Of a stretch of 64,000 nucleotides of DNA, positions 53,861 through 63,088 are shown piece after piece. The notes beneath the pieces are model-generated. The model did no database searches, was not told the origin of the DNA, and was given only the letters and a program-made list of their open reading frames with translations. Source of the DNA: Sinorhizobium mexicanum (GTDB lineage: Bacteria; Pseudomonadota; Alphaproteobacteria; Rhizobiales; Rhizobiaceae); assembly GCF_013488225.1 (NCBI RefSeq), contig NZ_CP041241.1:806001-870000 (forward strand), read 5' to 3'. The stretch's first letter is position 1. Every line of letters starts with the position of its first letter. Both the position numbers and the translations under genes were made by a program.

Positions 53861-53975
53861 ACAGACTGAAGCGGTCGAAGTCTGAATGACTAGAAACGGA
53901 GCCCATCAAGCTGGCTCAAGTGAGCCGATGAAGTCAGAATGTTCGCCTCGCTCGCCTGCCAGGAAGGGGTTCTGA

Positions 53976-54443
53976 ATGCCGTCGACCGAGTTTCAGCTTG
54001 TTACGAGATGGGTCATCGACGCGTCGGTCGAGGATGTCTGGCGGATGCTGAACACCCCCGAGACTTGGCCGGAATGGTGGCCCACGGTGAAAGACGTCAC
54101 GCTTTTGCGCGAAAGCGACGAGATCGGAATCGGCGCCGTCCACCGAATGAAATGGTCGACTGCATTACCTTATGATCTGACCTTCGAAATCGAAACGATC
54201 AGGATAGTGCCGTTATCCATCATCGAAGGGAGAGCTTACGGCGAGCTTGAGGGTATCGGTCGATGGACGCTGCAACCCGAAGGCTCGAAATGCAACGTCC
54301 GCTATGACTGGATCGTCAGGCTCACGAAGCCCTGGATGATCCGACTTTCATTCATCCTGAAGCCTGTCTTCAGTTGGAACCACGCGGTCGTCATGGAACG
54401 CGGCCGGCGAGGTCTCGTGCATCGCCTGGCCCGCGATCTTTGA
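53976..54443 (+). CDS. SRPBCC (START-like) family protein
   Basis: 155 residues with the SRPBCC/polyketide cyclase-like fold: an N-terminal strand TRWVIDASVEDVWRMLNTPETWPEWWPTV in pattern, central strands and a C-terminal helix. Such proteins bind hydrophobic ligands. It is divergent from ric and shares the FNR/NnrR-type box, so a role in NO/denitrification physiology is plausible but unproven. Confidence 0.85.
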   Translation: MPSTEFQLVTRWVIDASVEDVWRMLNTPETWPEWWPTVKDVTLLRESDEIGIGAVHRMKWSTALPYDLTFEIETIRIVPLSIIEGRAYGELEGIGRWTLQPEGSKCNVRYDWIVRLTKPWMIRLSFILKPVFSWNHAVVMERGRRGLVHRLARDL

Positions 54444-54553
54444 AGAAATCCCGCTTTGGCGTTGGCTTGGGTGCGTTAACTGGCTCATATCGGCCCACAA
54501 CGCATCCTGGCATCACACCCCGGGCCCAGAGGTTCTCCCGACCGGAACCCGGA

Positions 54554-55777
54554 TCAGGCGACCTGCGGCACGGCGGCCCACCCCAGATCACTGCCGACAG
54601 CGAGGAGCGCGTCGACGAGCGAACGCATGTGGTCTTCGGTGTGGAATGGCGTCGGCGTGATGCGAAGCCGCTCCTGTCCGCGCGCCACGGTCGGATAGTT
54701 GATCGGCTGGACGTAGATGCTGTGTTCGTCGAGCAGGCGCTCGCTGATCCTGCGGCATAGATGTGCGTTTCCGACGATGACCGGAAGGATGTGACTCGGC
54801 GTATCGAGCACCGGCAATCCCTCATCGGCCAGCATCGCCTTGAGCCGCGCCGCGTTCGCCGCCTGGCGGCCGCGCTCTTCCGGATGCTGCCTGACATGCT
54901 GGATCGCAGCCAAGGCTCCGGCCGCAAGATGTGGGCAGAGCGAGGTCGTGAAGATGAAGCTGTCGGCCATGCTGCGGATGACGTCGATCAGCAGCGCTGG
55001 CCCGGAGACGTAACCGCCCATCACGCCAAATGCCTTGGCAAGCGTGCCCTCGATGATGGTGAGGCGCTCAGCCAGTCCATCGCGCTCGGCGATCCCGCCG
55101 CCGCCTGGGCCGTAGAGGCCAACGGCATGCACTTCATCGAGATAGGTGATTGCGCCGTGTTTCTCCGCGACATCGCAGATCTCGGCTATCGGCGCGATGT
55201 CACCATCCATGCTGTAGACGCTCTCGAAGGCGACGATCTTGGGGCGGCTGGGATCAATGCCACTGATCAGCTCGTCCAGATGAGCAGCATCGTTGTGGCG
55301 GAAAATGAAACGCTCGGCGCCCGACCTGCGAATGCCCTCGATCATCGAGTTGTGGTTCAGTGCGTCCGAGAAGATGGCGCAGTCCGGCAGTACGCGACCG
55401 AGCGTACCGAGAGCCGCGAGGTTGGATATCCACCCTGAGGTGAAGATCAAAGCGGCTTCCTTGCCATGAAGATCAGCCAGCTCCGATTCCAGCGCGACGT
55501 GCTGCCGGTTGGTTCCGGAGATGTTGCGTGTGCCGCCGGTCCCGGCTCCGGAAAGGTCGATGGCGGTATGCATCGCGTTAAGGACGTCCGGGTGCTGCCC
55601 CATCCCGAGATAGTCGTTGCTGCACCAGACGGTGACGCGCTGCGTCCGGCCGTCCGGGCGATGCCGGAGCGCTGTCGGAAACTCCCCTGCGATGCGCTCG
55701 AGCTCCGCGAAAGTTCGATAACGACCATCGAGCTTCATTTCCGAGAGTAGGGTTTGGAGCCGTTCACTGTAGTCCAT
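54554..55777 (-). CDS. hemA: 5-aminolevulinate synthase
   Basis: 407 residues, the PLP-dependent alpha-oxoamine synthase of the C4 haem pathway: glycine + succinyl-CoA to 5-aminolevulinate. Motifs: [31 protein letters not shown] region, [10 protein letters not shown], and the PLP lysine in [15 protein letters not shown]. The ATG at 55777 follows AGAGGTG. It is the haem source for denitrification cytochromes and Hmp. A three-element operator (55833-55872) identical in geometry to one at the mocR gene lies upstream. The 110 bases after it hold nothing clear. Confidence 0.95.
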   Translation of the reverse strand: MDYSERLQTLLSEMKLDGRYRTFAELERIAGEFPTALRHRPDGRTQRVTVWCSNDYLGMGQHPDVLNAMHTAIDLSGAGTGGTRNISGTNRQHVALESELADLHGKEAALIFTSGWISNLAALGTLGRVLPDCAIFSDALNHNSMIEGIRRSGAERFIFRHNDAAHLDELISGIDPSRPKIVAFESVYSMDGDIAPIAEICDVAEKHGAITYLDEVHAVGLYGPGGGGIAERDGLAERLTIIEGTLAKAFGVMGGYVSGPALLIDVIRSMADSFIFTTSLCPHLAAGALAAIQHVRQHPEERGRQAANAARLKAMLADEGLPVLDTPSHILPVIVGNAHLCRRISERLLDEHSIYVQPINYPTVARGQERLRITPTPFHTEDHMRSLVDALLAVGSDLGWAAVPQVA

Positions 55778-55832
55778 GTGCGCGTACACCTCTCTTGTCC
55801 GGCTGAGCTTATCAGCTCCAGTCGGTGCATGA

Positions 55833-55872
55833 CCATACACATCTAGAGTTATGTACGCCTATAGACCATACA
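55833..55872. promoter_or_regulatory. Three-element operator upstream of hemA
   Basis: CCATACA (55833-55839) - 11 bases - ATGTACG (55851-55857, inverted copy) - 8 bases - CCATACA (55866-55872). The same order and spacing recur at 56939-56978. The direct repeats are 33 bases apart, three helical turns, as expected for a MocR/GntR-type factor. Confidence 0.7.
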
Positions 55873-55940
55873 TGGCAAGTTTGACTCGTTGCCGCAGTCA
55901 CTGAAGGCTTGCGCGGCTCCGCCGAGATGCGCCCGTTATT

Positions 55941-56816
55941 TCACGCCTCAGTCGGCGGCATGGAATAGTGGTTCGGCACGCGACCGTTCATCCAACGAAC
56001 GCCCTCTATGATCCCGCCGAATGGATAGAGGTGATAGAGGACGGTTCCGAGATTTCGTGCGTTGATCCCGGCAGCAAGTCGATCCCAATAGCGTTCCGGA
56101 CCGACGCGCTGGAGGAGGTTGACCATCGATAGGCCATATCGCCGGGCGATCGCTGCGGATGTCACCACGCCAAATTGCTTGGCAAATCTGAGGAGCTTTC
56201 CGACTTCGGCTGGGCCCGGTACGCCGATACGGACAGGTGCGCCGATCCCTTCGTGGCGCAATCGCTCTATCCATTGCACAACGGCATCGGCATCAAATCC
56301 GAACTGCGTCGTAATCTCGACCGAGCACCCTCTGTCCTGAAGAAATCCGAGTTTCCACTTGAGGGCGTGCCAGAGCGTCTCCGTGTCGATCTTCGGATGC
56401 CCTTCCGGATAGGCCACGATGCCCACATGGCGTATTGCATGGCGCTGCAGGACGTTGCTCTTCAGGAGTGCCAGCGAGTCCGCAAATGGGCCGGCGGGGA
56501 TTGCCGGATCACCGCCTACAAGGATGAACCGCCGCGGCGCCGCCTCCGCGATCAGGGCGCCGATCAGATAGTCCCGGTCCTGTTCAGAGCGCAGCCGGCG
56601 CGATGAAATGATCGGGACAGGCTCCAATCCACATGCTCGTATCACCCGCGCTGCGTTGATGCGGTGGGCATGGTCTTCGTTTCCGAGGAATGCAATGTTG
56701 ATCTGCGTTCCCGGCGGAATCGCAGTCCTGGAGGCCTCGATTTGTGCAATGTCCTTCCCCGTCACCTCCAGGGCATAGTGCCCGCCTTCGGACGCTTCTT
56801 TGTGACCATAGGGCAT
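55941..56816 (-). CDS. MetF-like 5,10-methylenetetrahydrofolate reductase family protein
   Basis: 291 residues, TIM-barrel MTHFR layout: IAFLGNEDHAHRINAARVI, FILVGGDPAIPAG, the YPEGHPKI motif, ITTQFGFDADAVVQWIERL and the PIRIGVPGP-like segment VRIGVPGPAEVGKLL. Residues match MetF better than other folds. The ATG at 56816 has AGGAAG. It lies upstream of hemA on the same strand, 163 bases apart, and shares the MocR-type operators. It may supply or remove one-carbon units linked to glycine, the HemA substrate; this is inference. It is probably a paralogue of the housekeeping metF. Confidence 0.8.
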   Translation of the reverse strand: MPYGHKEASEGGHYALEVTGKDIAQIEASRTAIPPGTQINIAFLGNEDHAHRINAARVIRACGLEPVPIISSRRLRSEQDRDYLIGALIAEAAPRRFILVGGDPAIPAGPFADSLALLKSNVLQRHAIRHVGIVAYPEGHPKIDTETLWHALKWKLGFLQDRGCSVEITTQFGFDADAVVQWIERLRHEGIGAPVRIGVPGPAEVGKLLRFAKQFGVVTSAAIARRYGLSMVNLLQRVGPERYWDRLAAGINARNLGTVLYHLYPFGGIIEGVRWMNGRVPNHYSMPPTEA

Positions 56817-56938
56817 ACGCTTGCTTCCTGGGTCGGGCCGCATGATGCGGCCGAGTTGATGAAAACTTGAATTTGCGTAAGGCCGGCGTTGCGTCCTGCA
56901 TCGGTCTCGCCAACACGATCGCCACTTCCTTCACGCGG

Positions 56939-56978
56939 CCATACATGCTAAATGAAATGTATGTCAATGTACCATACA
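56939..56978. promoter_or_regulatory. Three-element operator between metF-like and mocR genes
   Basis: CCATACA (56939-56945) - 11 bases - ATGTATG (56957-56963) - 8 bases - CCATACA (56972-56978), 14 bases before the mocR ATG and 122 before the metF-like start. Identical spacing to the hemA copy. Confidence 0.75.
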
Positions 56979-56992
56979 CATAGGGCGACGAT

Positions 56993-58369
56993 ATGTGGAA
57001 GCCGAGACTGATCGAGAGCGCCCGGATGAAGTACCTCGGCATCGTCGAGGCGCTGGAGGCCGATATCCGCTCGGGTCAGGTTTCCCGGGGGGATCGGCTG
57101 CCTGCACAACGCGCCATCGCAGAAGCACTGGGGGTCGACCTGACTACGGTGACGCGAGCCTTCAACGAGGCACGCCGCCGAGGGCTCGTGGCGGCACAGG
57201 CCGGTCGCGGAACCTTCATCGCTGAAACGCGCGATGGGGAAGCGGTCGATCGGGTGCAGCCCCTAGTTGATCTCAGCATGAACATTCCGCCGCAGCCCAT
57301 GGATCTCGACTTCCGGAAGATCTTTCCGAACAGCGTTGCGGGCGTCCTTGGAAGTCCAAAGGGACTGTTGCACCTCCATTATCAGGAAAGCACCGGTTCA
57401 GAACCAGACCGGCTGGCCGCCGCCAACTGGCTCGGTCCCCGGATCGAGGCAGTAACGTCCGACCGGATCGTCGTGACCGGTGGAGCTCAATGTGCGCTGT
57501 TCGCTGTTTGTGAGCTGCTGCTTAATCGCGGCGATGTCGTGGCCGCTGGAGCGATGACCTATCCTGGCCTGAAGGCGGTCGCCATCCAGAAAGGGTTCGC
57601 GCTCGAGCCTCTGGACATGGACGACAGCGGCATCGTTCCCGATGCCTTCGAGGGGGCCTGCCGCAATCTTGCGCTCAAGCTGCTCTACGTTGTTCCGAAC
57701 ATAGATAATCCGACGACCGCGACGCTTCCGGAAGACCGCCGCGGGGCTTTGGCAGCCATCGCGCGAAGGCATGGCGTCACTATCGTCGAAGACGATCCAT
57801 ATGCGCCATTGAGACCCGACCGAACCGTCTCCCTGGCGGAGCTTGCGCCAGACATCACATGGCACATTGCAACCCTGTCTAAATGCGCGACGCCGGCTCT
57901 TCGGGTCGCCTATGTGGTGGCGCCCAGCGCGACAAGAGCATTGCGCCTTGCCGGCGTGCTGCGAGCGACGATGTTGATGGCTCCGCCGCTGATGTCGGCC
58001 TTGGCGAGTCGCTGGATCTCCGACGGCGTCTTGGATGAGATCGCAAGGTCGATCCGCGCCGAGAACACCGAACGCCAGAAGCTCGCATCGTCGATCCTCG
58101 GAGGCCTGCACTTTGCCGCCGATCCCCATGGTCATCACCTTTGGCTCCGGCTACCGGACCACTGGCGCGCCGCGGATTTTGCAGAACATGCCGACCGCGC
58201 GGGCGTTTCGATCGTGCCGAGTTCGGCTTTCGCTACCGTCGTCCATCCAATCGAAGCGGTCAGGATTTCCCTGGGCATTGCCCCCGACCGAGGCGATCTC
58301 GAGGACGGCCTGACGCTGCTCGCGAGCCTGATTTCTCAACCGTCGCTCGGCACGAAAGCCGTCGTTTAG
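56993..58369 (+). CDS. MocR-family regulator (GntR HTH + PLP aminotransferase-like domain)
   Basis: 458 residues: GntR wHTH ([50 protein letters not shown] in pattern, GRGTFIAE) then an aminotransferase class I/II-like domain ([38 protein letters not shown] lysine in [15 protein letters not shown]). MocR factors bind PLP or amino ligands and direct-repeat DNA. The operator repeats near it and near hemA suggest it controls hemA and itself; PLP is also the HemA cofactor. Confidence 0.93.
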   Translation: MWKPRLIESARMKYLGIVEALEADIRSGQVSRGDRLPAQRAIAEALGVDLTTVTRAFNEARRRGLVAAQAGRGTFIAETRDGEAVDRVQPLVDLSMNIPPQPMDLDFRKIFPNSVAGVLGSPKGLLHLHYQESTGSEPDRLAAANWLGPRIEAVTSDRIVVTGGAQCALFAVCELLLNRGDVVAAGAMTYPGLKAVAIQKGFALEPLDMDDSGIVPDAFEGACRNLALKLLYVVPNIDNPTTATLPEDRRGALAAIARRHGVTIVEDDPYAPLRPDRTVSLAELAPDITWHIATLSKCATPALRVAYVVAPSATRALRLAGVLRATMLMAPPLMSALASRWISDGVLDEIARSIRAENTERQKLASSILGGLHFAADPHGHHLWLRLPDHWRAADFAEHADRAGVSIVPSSAFATVVHPIEAVRISLGIAPDRGDLEDGLTLLASLISQPSLGTKAVV

Positions 58370-58389
58370 TTTCTTCAAGGATTGATCCG

Positions 58390-59391
58390 ATGTCCAAAAC
58401 CATCAAAGCAGCCGTCGTTCAGGCCGGGCCTGTTCTGTTCGACACCCCGAAAACGATCGCGAAGCTTGCCGATCTCGCACGCGATGCGGCGGGACAGGGG
58501 GCCGAGCTCGTGGTGTTTCCCGAGGCGTTTCTCGGCGGTTATCCGAAGGGTATCGACTTCGGGGCACGTCTTGGCATGAGAAGCCCGGAGGGGCGCGAGG
58601 ATTTTCGGCGCTACTATGAGAGCGCCATCGCCCTGCCAGGGCCGGAGGCGGCACGCCTTGGCGAAATCGCCCGCGACAACAACATCCATCTCGTCGTCGG
58701 CATCATCGAACGCGACGGCGGGACGCTCTACTGCAGCGCAGTGACCTATGCGCCCTCCGGCAAGCTCATCTCCAAGCACCGCAAGCTGATGCCGACGGCG
58801 CTTGAACGACTGGTCTGGGGTTTCGGCGACGGCTCGACCATCGGCGTGGTCGACACGCCGCTCGGCCGCATCGGCAGCGTCATCTGCTGGGAGAACTACA
58901 TGCCCCTGCTGCGAACGGCCATGTATGCCCAGGGCATCGAACTCTACTGCGCACCGACGGTCGATGACCGCGACACCTGGTTGCCGACGATGCGCACCAT
59001 CGCGCTTGAAGGCCGGTGCTTCGTAATTTCGGCCTGCCAGTATTTCACGCGGGGGGACGGGCCTGCCGGCTATGCCCCAATCCAGGGCGACGATCCCGCT
59101 ACCGTCTTGATCAGGGGCGGTTCCTGCATTGTCGACCCGCTCGGTAACGTTCTTATCGAACCGGACTTCACGGGCGAAGCGATCAAGGTTGCGGAGATCG
59201 ATCGACGCATCATCGCGCGCGGCAAGTACGACCTCGATGTTGTCGGCCACTATGCGCGCTCGGACGTCTTCACGCTCTCGGTCGACACCAGATCTCGGTC
59301 TGCTGTGGCCTTCATGGGGGCCGTCCCGGTATCGACCGGCGAGGAGACCGCGACCGAGCTTGAACGGCACGTGACGGTATCTCGGGATTGA
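58390..59391 (+). CDS. Nitrilase-family hydrolase
   Basis: 333 residues with the catalytic triad Glu45 (VVFPEAFLGGYP), Lys132 (KHRKLMPTALERLVWG) and Cys166 (VICWENYMPLLR). The HRKLMPT and CWENYMPL context is that of true nitrilases of the aliphatic/cyanoalanine type. ATG 58390 with AAGGA upstream. It follows the mocR gene by 20 bases in the same direction and may be co-transcribed. Distinct from the first nitrilase of the window (CWEHFMP). Confidence 0.9.
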   Translation: MSKTIKAAVVQAGPVLFDTPKTIAKLADLARDAAGQGAELVVFPEAFLGGYPKGIDFGARLGMRSPEGREDFRRYYESAIALPGPEAARLGEIARDNNIHLVVGIIERDGGTLYCSAVTYAPSGKLISKHRKLMPTALERLVWGFGDGSTIGVVDTPLGRIGSVICWENYMPLLRTAMYAQGIELYCAPTVDDRDTWLPTMRTIALEGRCFVISACQYFTRGDGPAGYAPIQGDDPATVLIRGGSCIVDPLGNVLIEPDFTGEAIKVAEIDRRIIARGKYDLDVVGHYARSDVFTLSVDTRSRSAVAFMGAVPVSTGEETATELERHVTVSRD

Positions 59392-59488
59392 CCGCTCTCG
59401 CCAGCTTTCCGAGGCGGACGGATCGAACGCTCCGAACGGGTCTGCGCCGACCCGCATCGGTAAGCAGGAGCGGAGCAGACCCGCTTCG

Positions 59489-59746
59489 TCACATGCTTTC
59501 GCCGCCAACAGGCCATGCGGGACTTTTCGGGCCGATGAAATCGACCCGCGGATCGATCACGGCAACGCGTTTGAGATCAAGCTGCATACCGGTCGCCGGC
59601 AGTGCGGCATTGGGCAGGTCGCCGTGCGCGCCAACATCCGCGCCACGAGTAGTTCCGGATGACGTGACCGCAAAAGCTCCGGCGGCAGCGGTACCAGCCA
59701 ATGCGCCAAGGCAGGAACGTCTGCAGGTTTCGCAATTGTTGCACAT
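59489..59746 (-). pseudogene. N-terminal remnant of a Tat-exported isochorismatase-family hydrolase
   Basis: About 85 codons from an ATG with a GGAG site: a Cys/Arg-rich twin-arginine-like leader (CRRSCLGALAGTAAAGAF), then LKRVAVIDPRVDFIGPKSPAWPVGGES, a segment matching the start of cysteine-hydrolase (isochorismatase) domains, which normally continue for another 150 residues. It stops after that, so most of the enzyme, including the catalytic Cys region, is missing. The identification rests on this short match. Confidence 0.5.
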
Positions 59747-60254
59747 GCTGGTTCTCCGATCTGGCTCCATAAGAGCGCCTCAAGAAGCTCCAACGTCTTT
59801 CCTTTGCCGCGTCCGGACAAGGTATATGGTGGTATGCTTAAATGCCGCTACTACCTTCGTCAGATCTTGAGGCCCCCGTCTTAAGCGCTCTGTCGTCGAG
59901 ACAAGATATCGCGGTCGGTGTCCAGCCGAGATCTGCGGATGCGTGGAGAAGCGCGGCAAACCGATGTTCGCCATCAATGCTGGACTCGCGACATCAGGAG
60001 CTGGAACGGAGCATCAAGTGGGTGCCGCCACAAGACGGCGAATGCCCGGTCTACCCGAACAAGGAAGATGCGGCAGCTTGGCCCCACGCCAGCCGAAGCT
60101 TCGCGTGGTCGCGACAGGCTGCTAGATGGACAGGGCAGCCACAACGGCAACGATCGCCGCAGCTATCAGGACCCATCCACTGATCCTCAGCATCCTCGTT
60201 CGGCGTGCCCGCTCGCCGCTCCAATCGTAGCTCATCATGTGCTCCGAGGTTCCT
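59747..60254. other. Non-coding stretch without recognised features
   Basis: About 500 bases between the hydrolase remnant and the first of two RIME-like repeats. Open frames here have no ribosome site, no recognisable family and inconsistent third-position composition. Probably decayed sequence. Confidence 0.5.
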
Positions 60255-60360
60255 GCTGCATGTTTCCTTAAGTCGTAGCCGATTTAAGGACGGAAAAATC
60301 AGCAATTCAAAAGTGCTACAGCGTCCTTTCGTGCGTCTGAAAGGACGCACGGCGCTGTAG
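60255..60360. repeat. RIME-like repeat
   Basis: CTGCATGTTTCCTTAA...TTTAAGGA arms, then CAGCGTCCTTTCGTGCGTC / GGACGCACGGCGCTGTAG. Near-tandem with the next copy. Confidence 0.8.
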
Positions 60361-60415
60361 TTCGAACTACGGACAATGAGCAAATTTGGTTAACAAATGG
60401 GAAACTGCCGTCCTA

Positions 60416-60521
60416 CTGCATGTCTCCTTAAATCGACCTCGGTTTAAGGACAAAGAGACATGCAGCAATTCAAAATGCTACAGCGACCTTTGCGCGTCTG
60501 ATAAGACGCGCGGCGCTGTAG
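60416..60521. repeat. RIME-like repeat
   Basis: CTGCATGTCTCCTTAAAT...GTTTAAGGA arms, then CAGCGACCTTTGCGCGTC / GACGCGCGGCGCTGTAG. About 160 bases after the previous copy, immediately before the MFS gene end. It resembles the 108-bp RIME1 of rhizobia as I recall it. Confidence 0.8.
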
Positions 60522-60527
60522 TACGGA

Positions 60528-61706
60528 TCAGGCGTCGGCTGCCGGTGCAGTCTGCGCCCCTCCGTCGCCAAACAGCCGGCCGTTCTCGGCGGCCAGGAAG
60601 CAGGCAAGCACGCAGGTGCCGAAGATGCAAAGGCTCGCTATCACCGGTGTCAGTGTTCCGTCGAAGGTTTGCGCCACCGCCCAGCCCAGGATCGCGCCGC
60701 CAACGGTCTGGATGGCGCCGAAGATCGCGGAAGCCGTGCCGGCGACTTCCCCGAGCTGTTCCATCGCGAGTGCCCCGGTATTGGGAAAACCAAATGCGAC
60801 CATGGGAGTAACCAGCACGACCATGAGCAAAAACAGCCAGAGCGGCGGCGTTGCAAGCTGGACCATGACAAGCCAGGCAACGCTCCCCGCAAGGAAGAGG
60901 AGCATTGCGCCGTGCGCCAGCCGGCGCATTCCGAACCTTGCCACCAGACCTGAGTTGACCAGGAAACCGATGATGGCGGCGCCGGGCATGGCCGCGAAGG
61001 CGAGCGGATAGTAGGGACCCAGCCCGTATATGTCGACATAGACCTGCTGCGACGTGTTGATCAGCGCGAGGATAATTCCGAGTAGGAACATACTGGACAG
61101 GCCGTAACTGAACGCAGCCCGGTTGCGGATCACGATCGCAAAGGCGTCCGCTATGCTCGTGAAGTCGAGTGGTCGGCGGTTTGCTGGCGTGAGGGTCTCC
61201 GGCATGCGCAGGAAGGCCCACACACCAATCATCGCCGCAAGCCCGCCCATGGCGACGAAGATCAACTCCCACGGGCCCAGCAGAAGAATGATCTGCCCGA
61301 CACCGGGCATAAACAGAGGAATAAGCAGGAAGATCGATAAGGCGACCGACAGGACCTCTGACATCGCAGCACCCTCGTATCGGTCGCGGATCGCCGAAAT
61401 CATTCCGACGCGGATCGCCGCCGCGGCGAGACCCTGGGCAAAGCGAAGCGAAAGCAGCTCCGTGAAGTCGCGGACGGCGGCCGACGCCAGAGCGCAGGCG
61501 ATATAGACAGCGAGGCCGATCAATATCGGCCGGCGGCGGCCGAAGCGATCGGACAGCGGCCCGAACACCACTTGCGGCAAGCCGAACCCGATGAGAAACA
61601 CCGTCAGGACAAGCGAGCGGTCGTTGGGATCGGCCACCTGGAATGCTGTGCCAATATCAGGCAGCGCCGGCAGCATGATGTCAAGCGCCAACGCCTCGAT
61701 GGCCAT
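60528..61706 (-). CDS. MFS drug transporter, Bcr/CflA type
   Basis: 392 residues from the first ATG, about 12 membrane spans, with motif A GPLSDRFGRRRPILIG, motif in TM4 LRFAQGLAAAAIRVG, and LRMPETL after TM6. Exports drugs or sulfonamide-like compounds by proton antiport. Eighteen in-frame codons upstream read LKSKSLSRREFVALVAAL, the usual start of TM1, but with no ATG/GTG/TTG; a CTG at 61760 has GAGGG nearby. The true start may therefore be CTG, or the gene lost its start. Confidence 0.85.
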   Translation of the reverse strand: MAIEALALDIMLPALPDIGTAFQVADPNDRSLVLTVFLIGFGLPQVVFGPLSDRFGRRRPILIGLAVYIACALASAAVRDFTELLSLRFAQGLAAAAIRVGMISAIRDRYEGAAMSEVLSVALSIFLLIPLFMPGVGQIILLLGPWELIFVAMGGLAAMIGVWAFLRMPETLTPANRRPLDFTSIADAFAIVIRNRAAFSYGLSSMFLLGIILALINTSQQVYVDIYGLGPYYPLAFAAMPGAAIIGFLVNSGLVARFGMRRLAHGAMLLFLAGSVAWLVMVQLATPPLWLFLLMVVLVTPMVAFGFPNTGALAMEQLGEVAGTASAIFGAIQTVGGAILGWAVAQTFDGTLTPVIASLCIFGTCVLACFLAAENGRLFGDGGAQTAPAADA

Positions 61707-61924
61707 GAGAGCGGCGACGAGTGCGACGAATTCTCTTCGGGAGAGGCTCTTCGATTTCAGGTTGCGCCCTCAAGCAACGATCGCGGCAGTATAGCCATCG
61801 TGCGCGCTCTGTCCAATCCGTCTATTTCATGGGCCGCGACCAGAGCGAAAGTCGCGCAGATCGTCACGCGGATCGGATGGTTGCAGATTGCCGACGGCCC
61901 GACGCCACGCGTCGCGTATCTCGA

Positions 61925-62054
61925 CAGTAAACAAACGGGCCGTCTGCGACGGAAGCAGACGGCCCAAGAGAGCGGATCAGTCTTGATTGTCGTGCCACAG
62001 CGGAGGGAGGACCGGGGCACCATCACCTGTTGGGAGCGGCGACAAGTGATGATT
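61925..62054 (-). ncRNA. Candidate trans-acting small RNA with anti-Shine-Dalgarno loops (alpha-r14/NfeR1-like)
   Basis: Minus strand. A possible promoter has ACTGAC then GTATAT (62061-62066) at 18 bases. The RNA of about 130 nt would form stem 1 ATCACTTGT/ACAGGTGAT (62042-62050 with 62022-62030; one G-U), stem 2 GTGCC/GGCAC (62016-62020 with 61992-61996) whose loop contains UCCUCCCUCC (62002-62011), and the terminator stem. Three hairpins with an anti-SD loop and a length near 125 nt match the alpha-r14/NfeR1 family as I remember it. No protein start fits this stretch. Confidence 0.6.
61937..61965 (-). terminator. Rho-independent terminator of the small RNA
   Basis: Perfect 11-bp stem GGGCCGTCTGC / GCAGACGGCCC with a 7-base loop; on the minus strand GTTTGTTT follows. 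Confidence 0.75.
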
Positions 62055-62330
62055 TGATGAATATACTATCTCTCGGCTGTCGCAGTCAGTGTACAGAAGT
62101 ATAGTGCTTCCATAGCTGGCGCTATTGGGGCGCCACGCTTAGGACGAGATGAGGAAAAGTGTGCGCAGCTTTCCGCCCGCGTCCTGCTCTAACCCATTAG
62201 AATAGTTCACGGCTCATGCAGCGGTTAGCCACGTTGCTTTCGGCGGTGCTGGTCGGGAAATTCCATGAAGCCGGAGCGCCCCTGTCCGCCCCGACCGCTT
62301 TCCCTACGAATGCATGTCGCGGCTGGCGCG

Positions 62331-62909
62331 TTAGCCCGGTGTACGCATCGTTTGACGGTCCCCTTTTGGATCCGACCGACGAAGGCGTCGCCATCTCGCC
62401 GGAGTCGTGCCTTCGAACCGCCTGAACATACGTGTGAGATGTGCTTGATCCGCCAGACCGCAGTTGCCGGCTATCTCGGTGAGCGTCTGACCGGTGTTCA
62501 GCATCAGATTGCGGGCGTGGCGTATCCTTTGTTCCATGATAAAGGCGTATGGCGATTTTCCAAGACGCACCGAGAACGCGCGGGTGAAGTGGCTGGGGCT
62601 GAGCCCGACCTCCGCAGCCAGTTCACGAACCCTGAGCGGGCCGTCCATGTTGCGCAATACGTAGGCCACAACACGCTTGAGCTGGAGATCGCTGAGTGCC
62701 GTGTCGCCCTCGGGATAGATATAAATACCGACGGCCGGCTCGCTGGTCTCGGCCCCGGTCCGATCATTCTTGCCATCACGCAAAACTTCGGATCCGAGCG
62801 CGATTGATGAGGATACGCGTACACAGCCAGGCGCGACTGTGACACGTTCCCCATCCGTTAGACCCATCGGTGTTTCATTCACGTTTTTGGGCTGGACAAG
62901 GCGGTCCAT
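62331..62909 (-). CDS. AraC-family transcriptional regulator
   Basis: 192 residues from the ATG at 62909 (GGAGCAACC upstream). An N-terminal region of about 85 residues has no recognised domain; the C-terminal AraC/XylS domain has two HTH motifs (LRVRELAAEVGLSPSHFTRAF, and LTEIAGNCGLADQAHLTRMFRRFEGTTPARWRR in pattern). Short single-partner AraC proteins of this type are common. A perfect 10+10 palindrome lies about 100 bases upstream. The gap 62055-62330 is non-coding. Confidence 0.88.
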   Translation of the reverse strand: MDRLVQPKNVNETPMGLTDGERVTVAPGCVRVSSSIALGSEVLRDGKNDRTGAETSEPAVGIYIYPEGDTALSDLQLKRVVAYVLRNMDGPLRVRELAAEVGLSPSHFTRAFSVRLGKSPYAFIMEQRIRHARNLMLNTGQTLTEIAGNCGLADQAHLTRMFRRFEGTTPARWRRLRRSDPKGDRQTMRTPG

Positions 62910-63007
62910 GGTTGCTCCATTCGCGGCGGCACCATAAGCATATGGCTCCAAGCAAACATGATTAGACCTCAATATCCCGGCGGCGTTCTATCGTATGGTA
63001 GTATCGT

Positions 63008-63031
63008 CGACCTATACGATGGTATAGGTCG
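63008..63031. promoter_or_regulatory. Palindrome upstream of the AraC-family gene
   Basis: CGACCTATAC-GATG-GTATAGGTCG, perfect 10-base arms. Could be an operator for the AraC protein or another factor, or an RNA hairpin. Confidence 0.55.
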
Positions 63032-63088
63032 CCTTTGCTTCACAGATCGGAGCGGCCGCGACAACCGACAGATTTGGTGAGCCGGCTG

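Noticed and set aside
58375..59508. Minus-strand open frame of 377 codons
   Set aside because: Antisense to the second nitrilase gene.
61977..62138. Minus-strand frame ending in PLWHDNQD just before the terminator
   Set aside because: No ATG or GTG start in the open part; the stretch is better explained as a structured small RNA.
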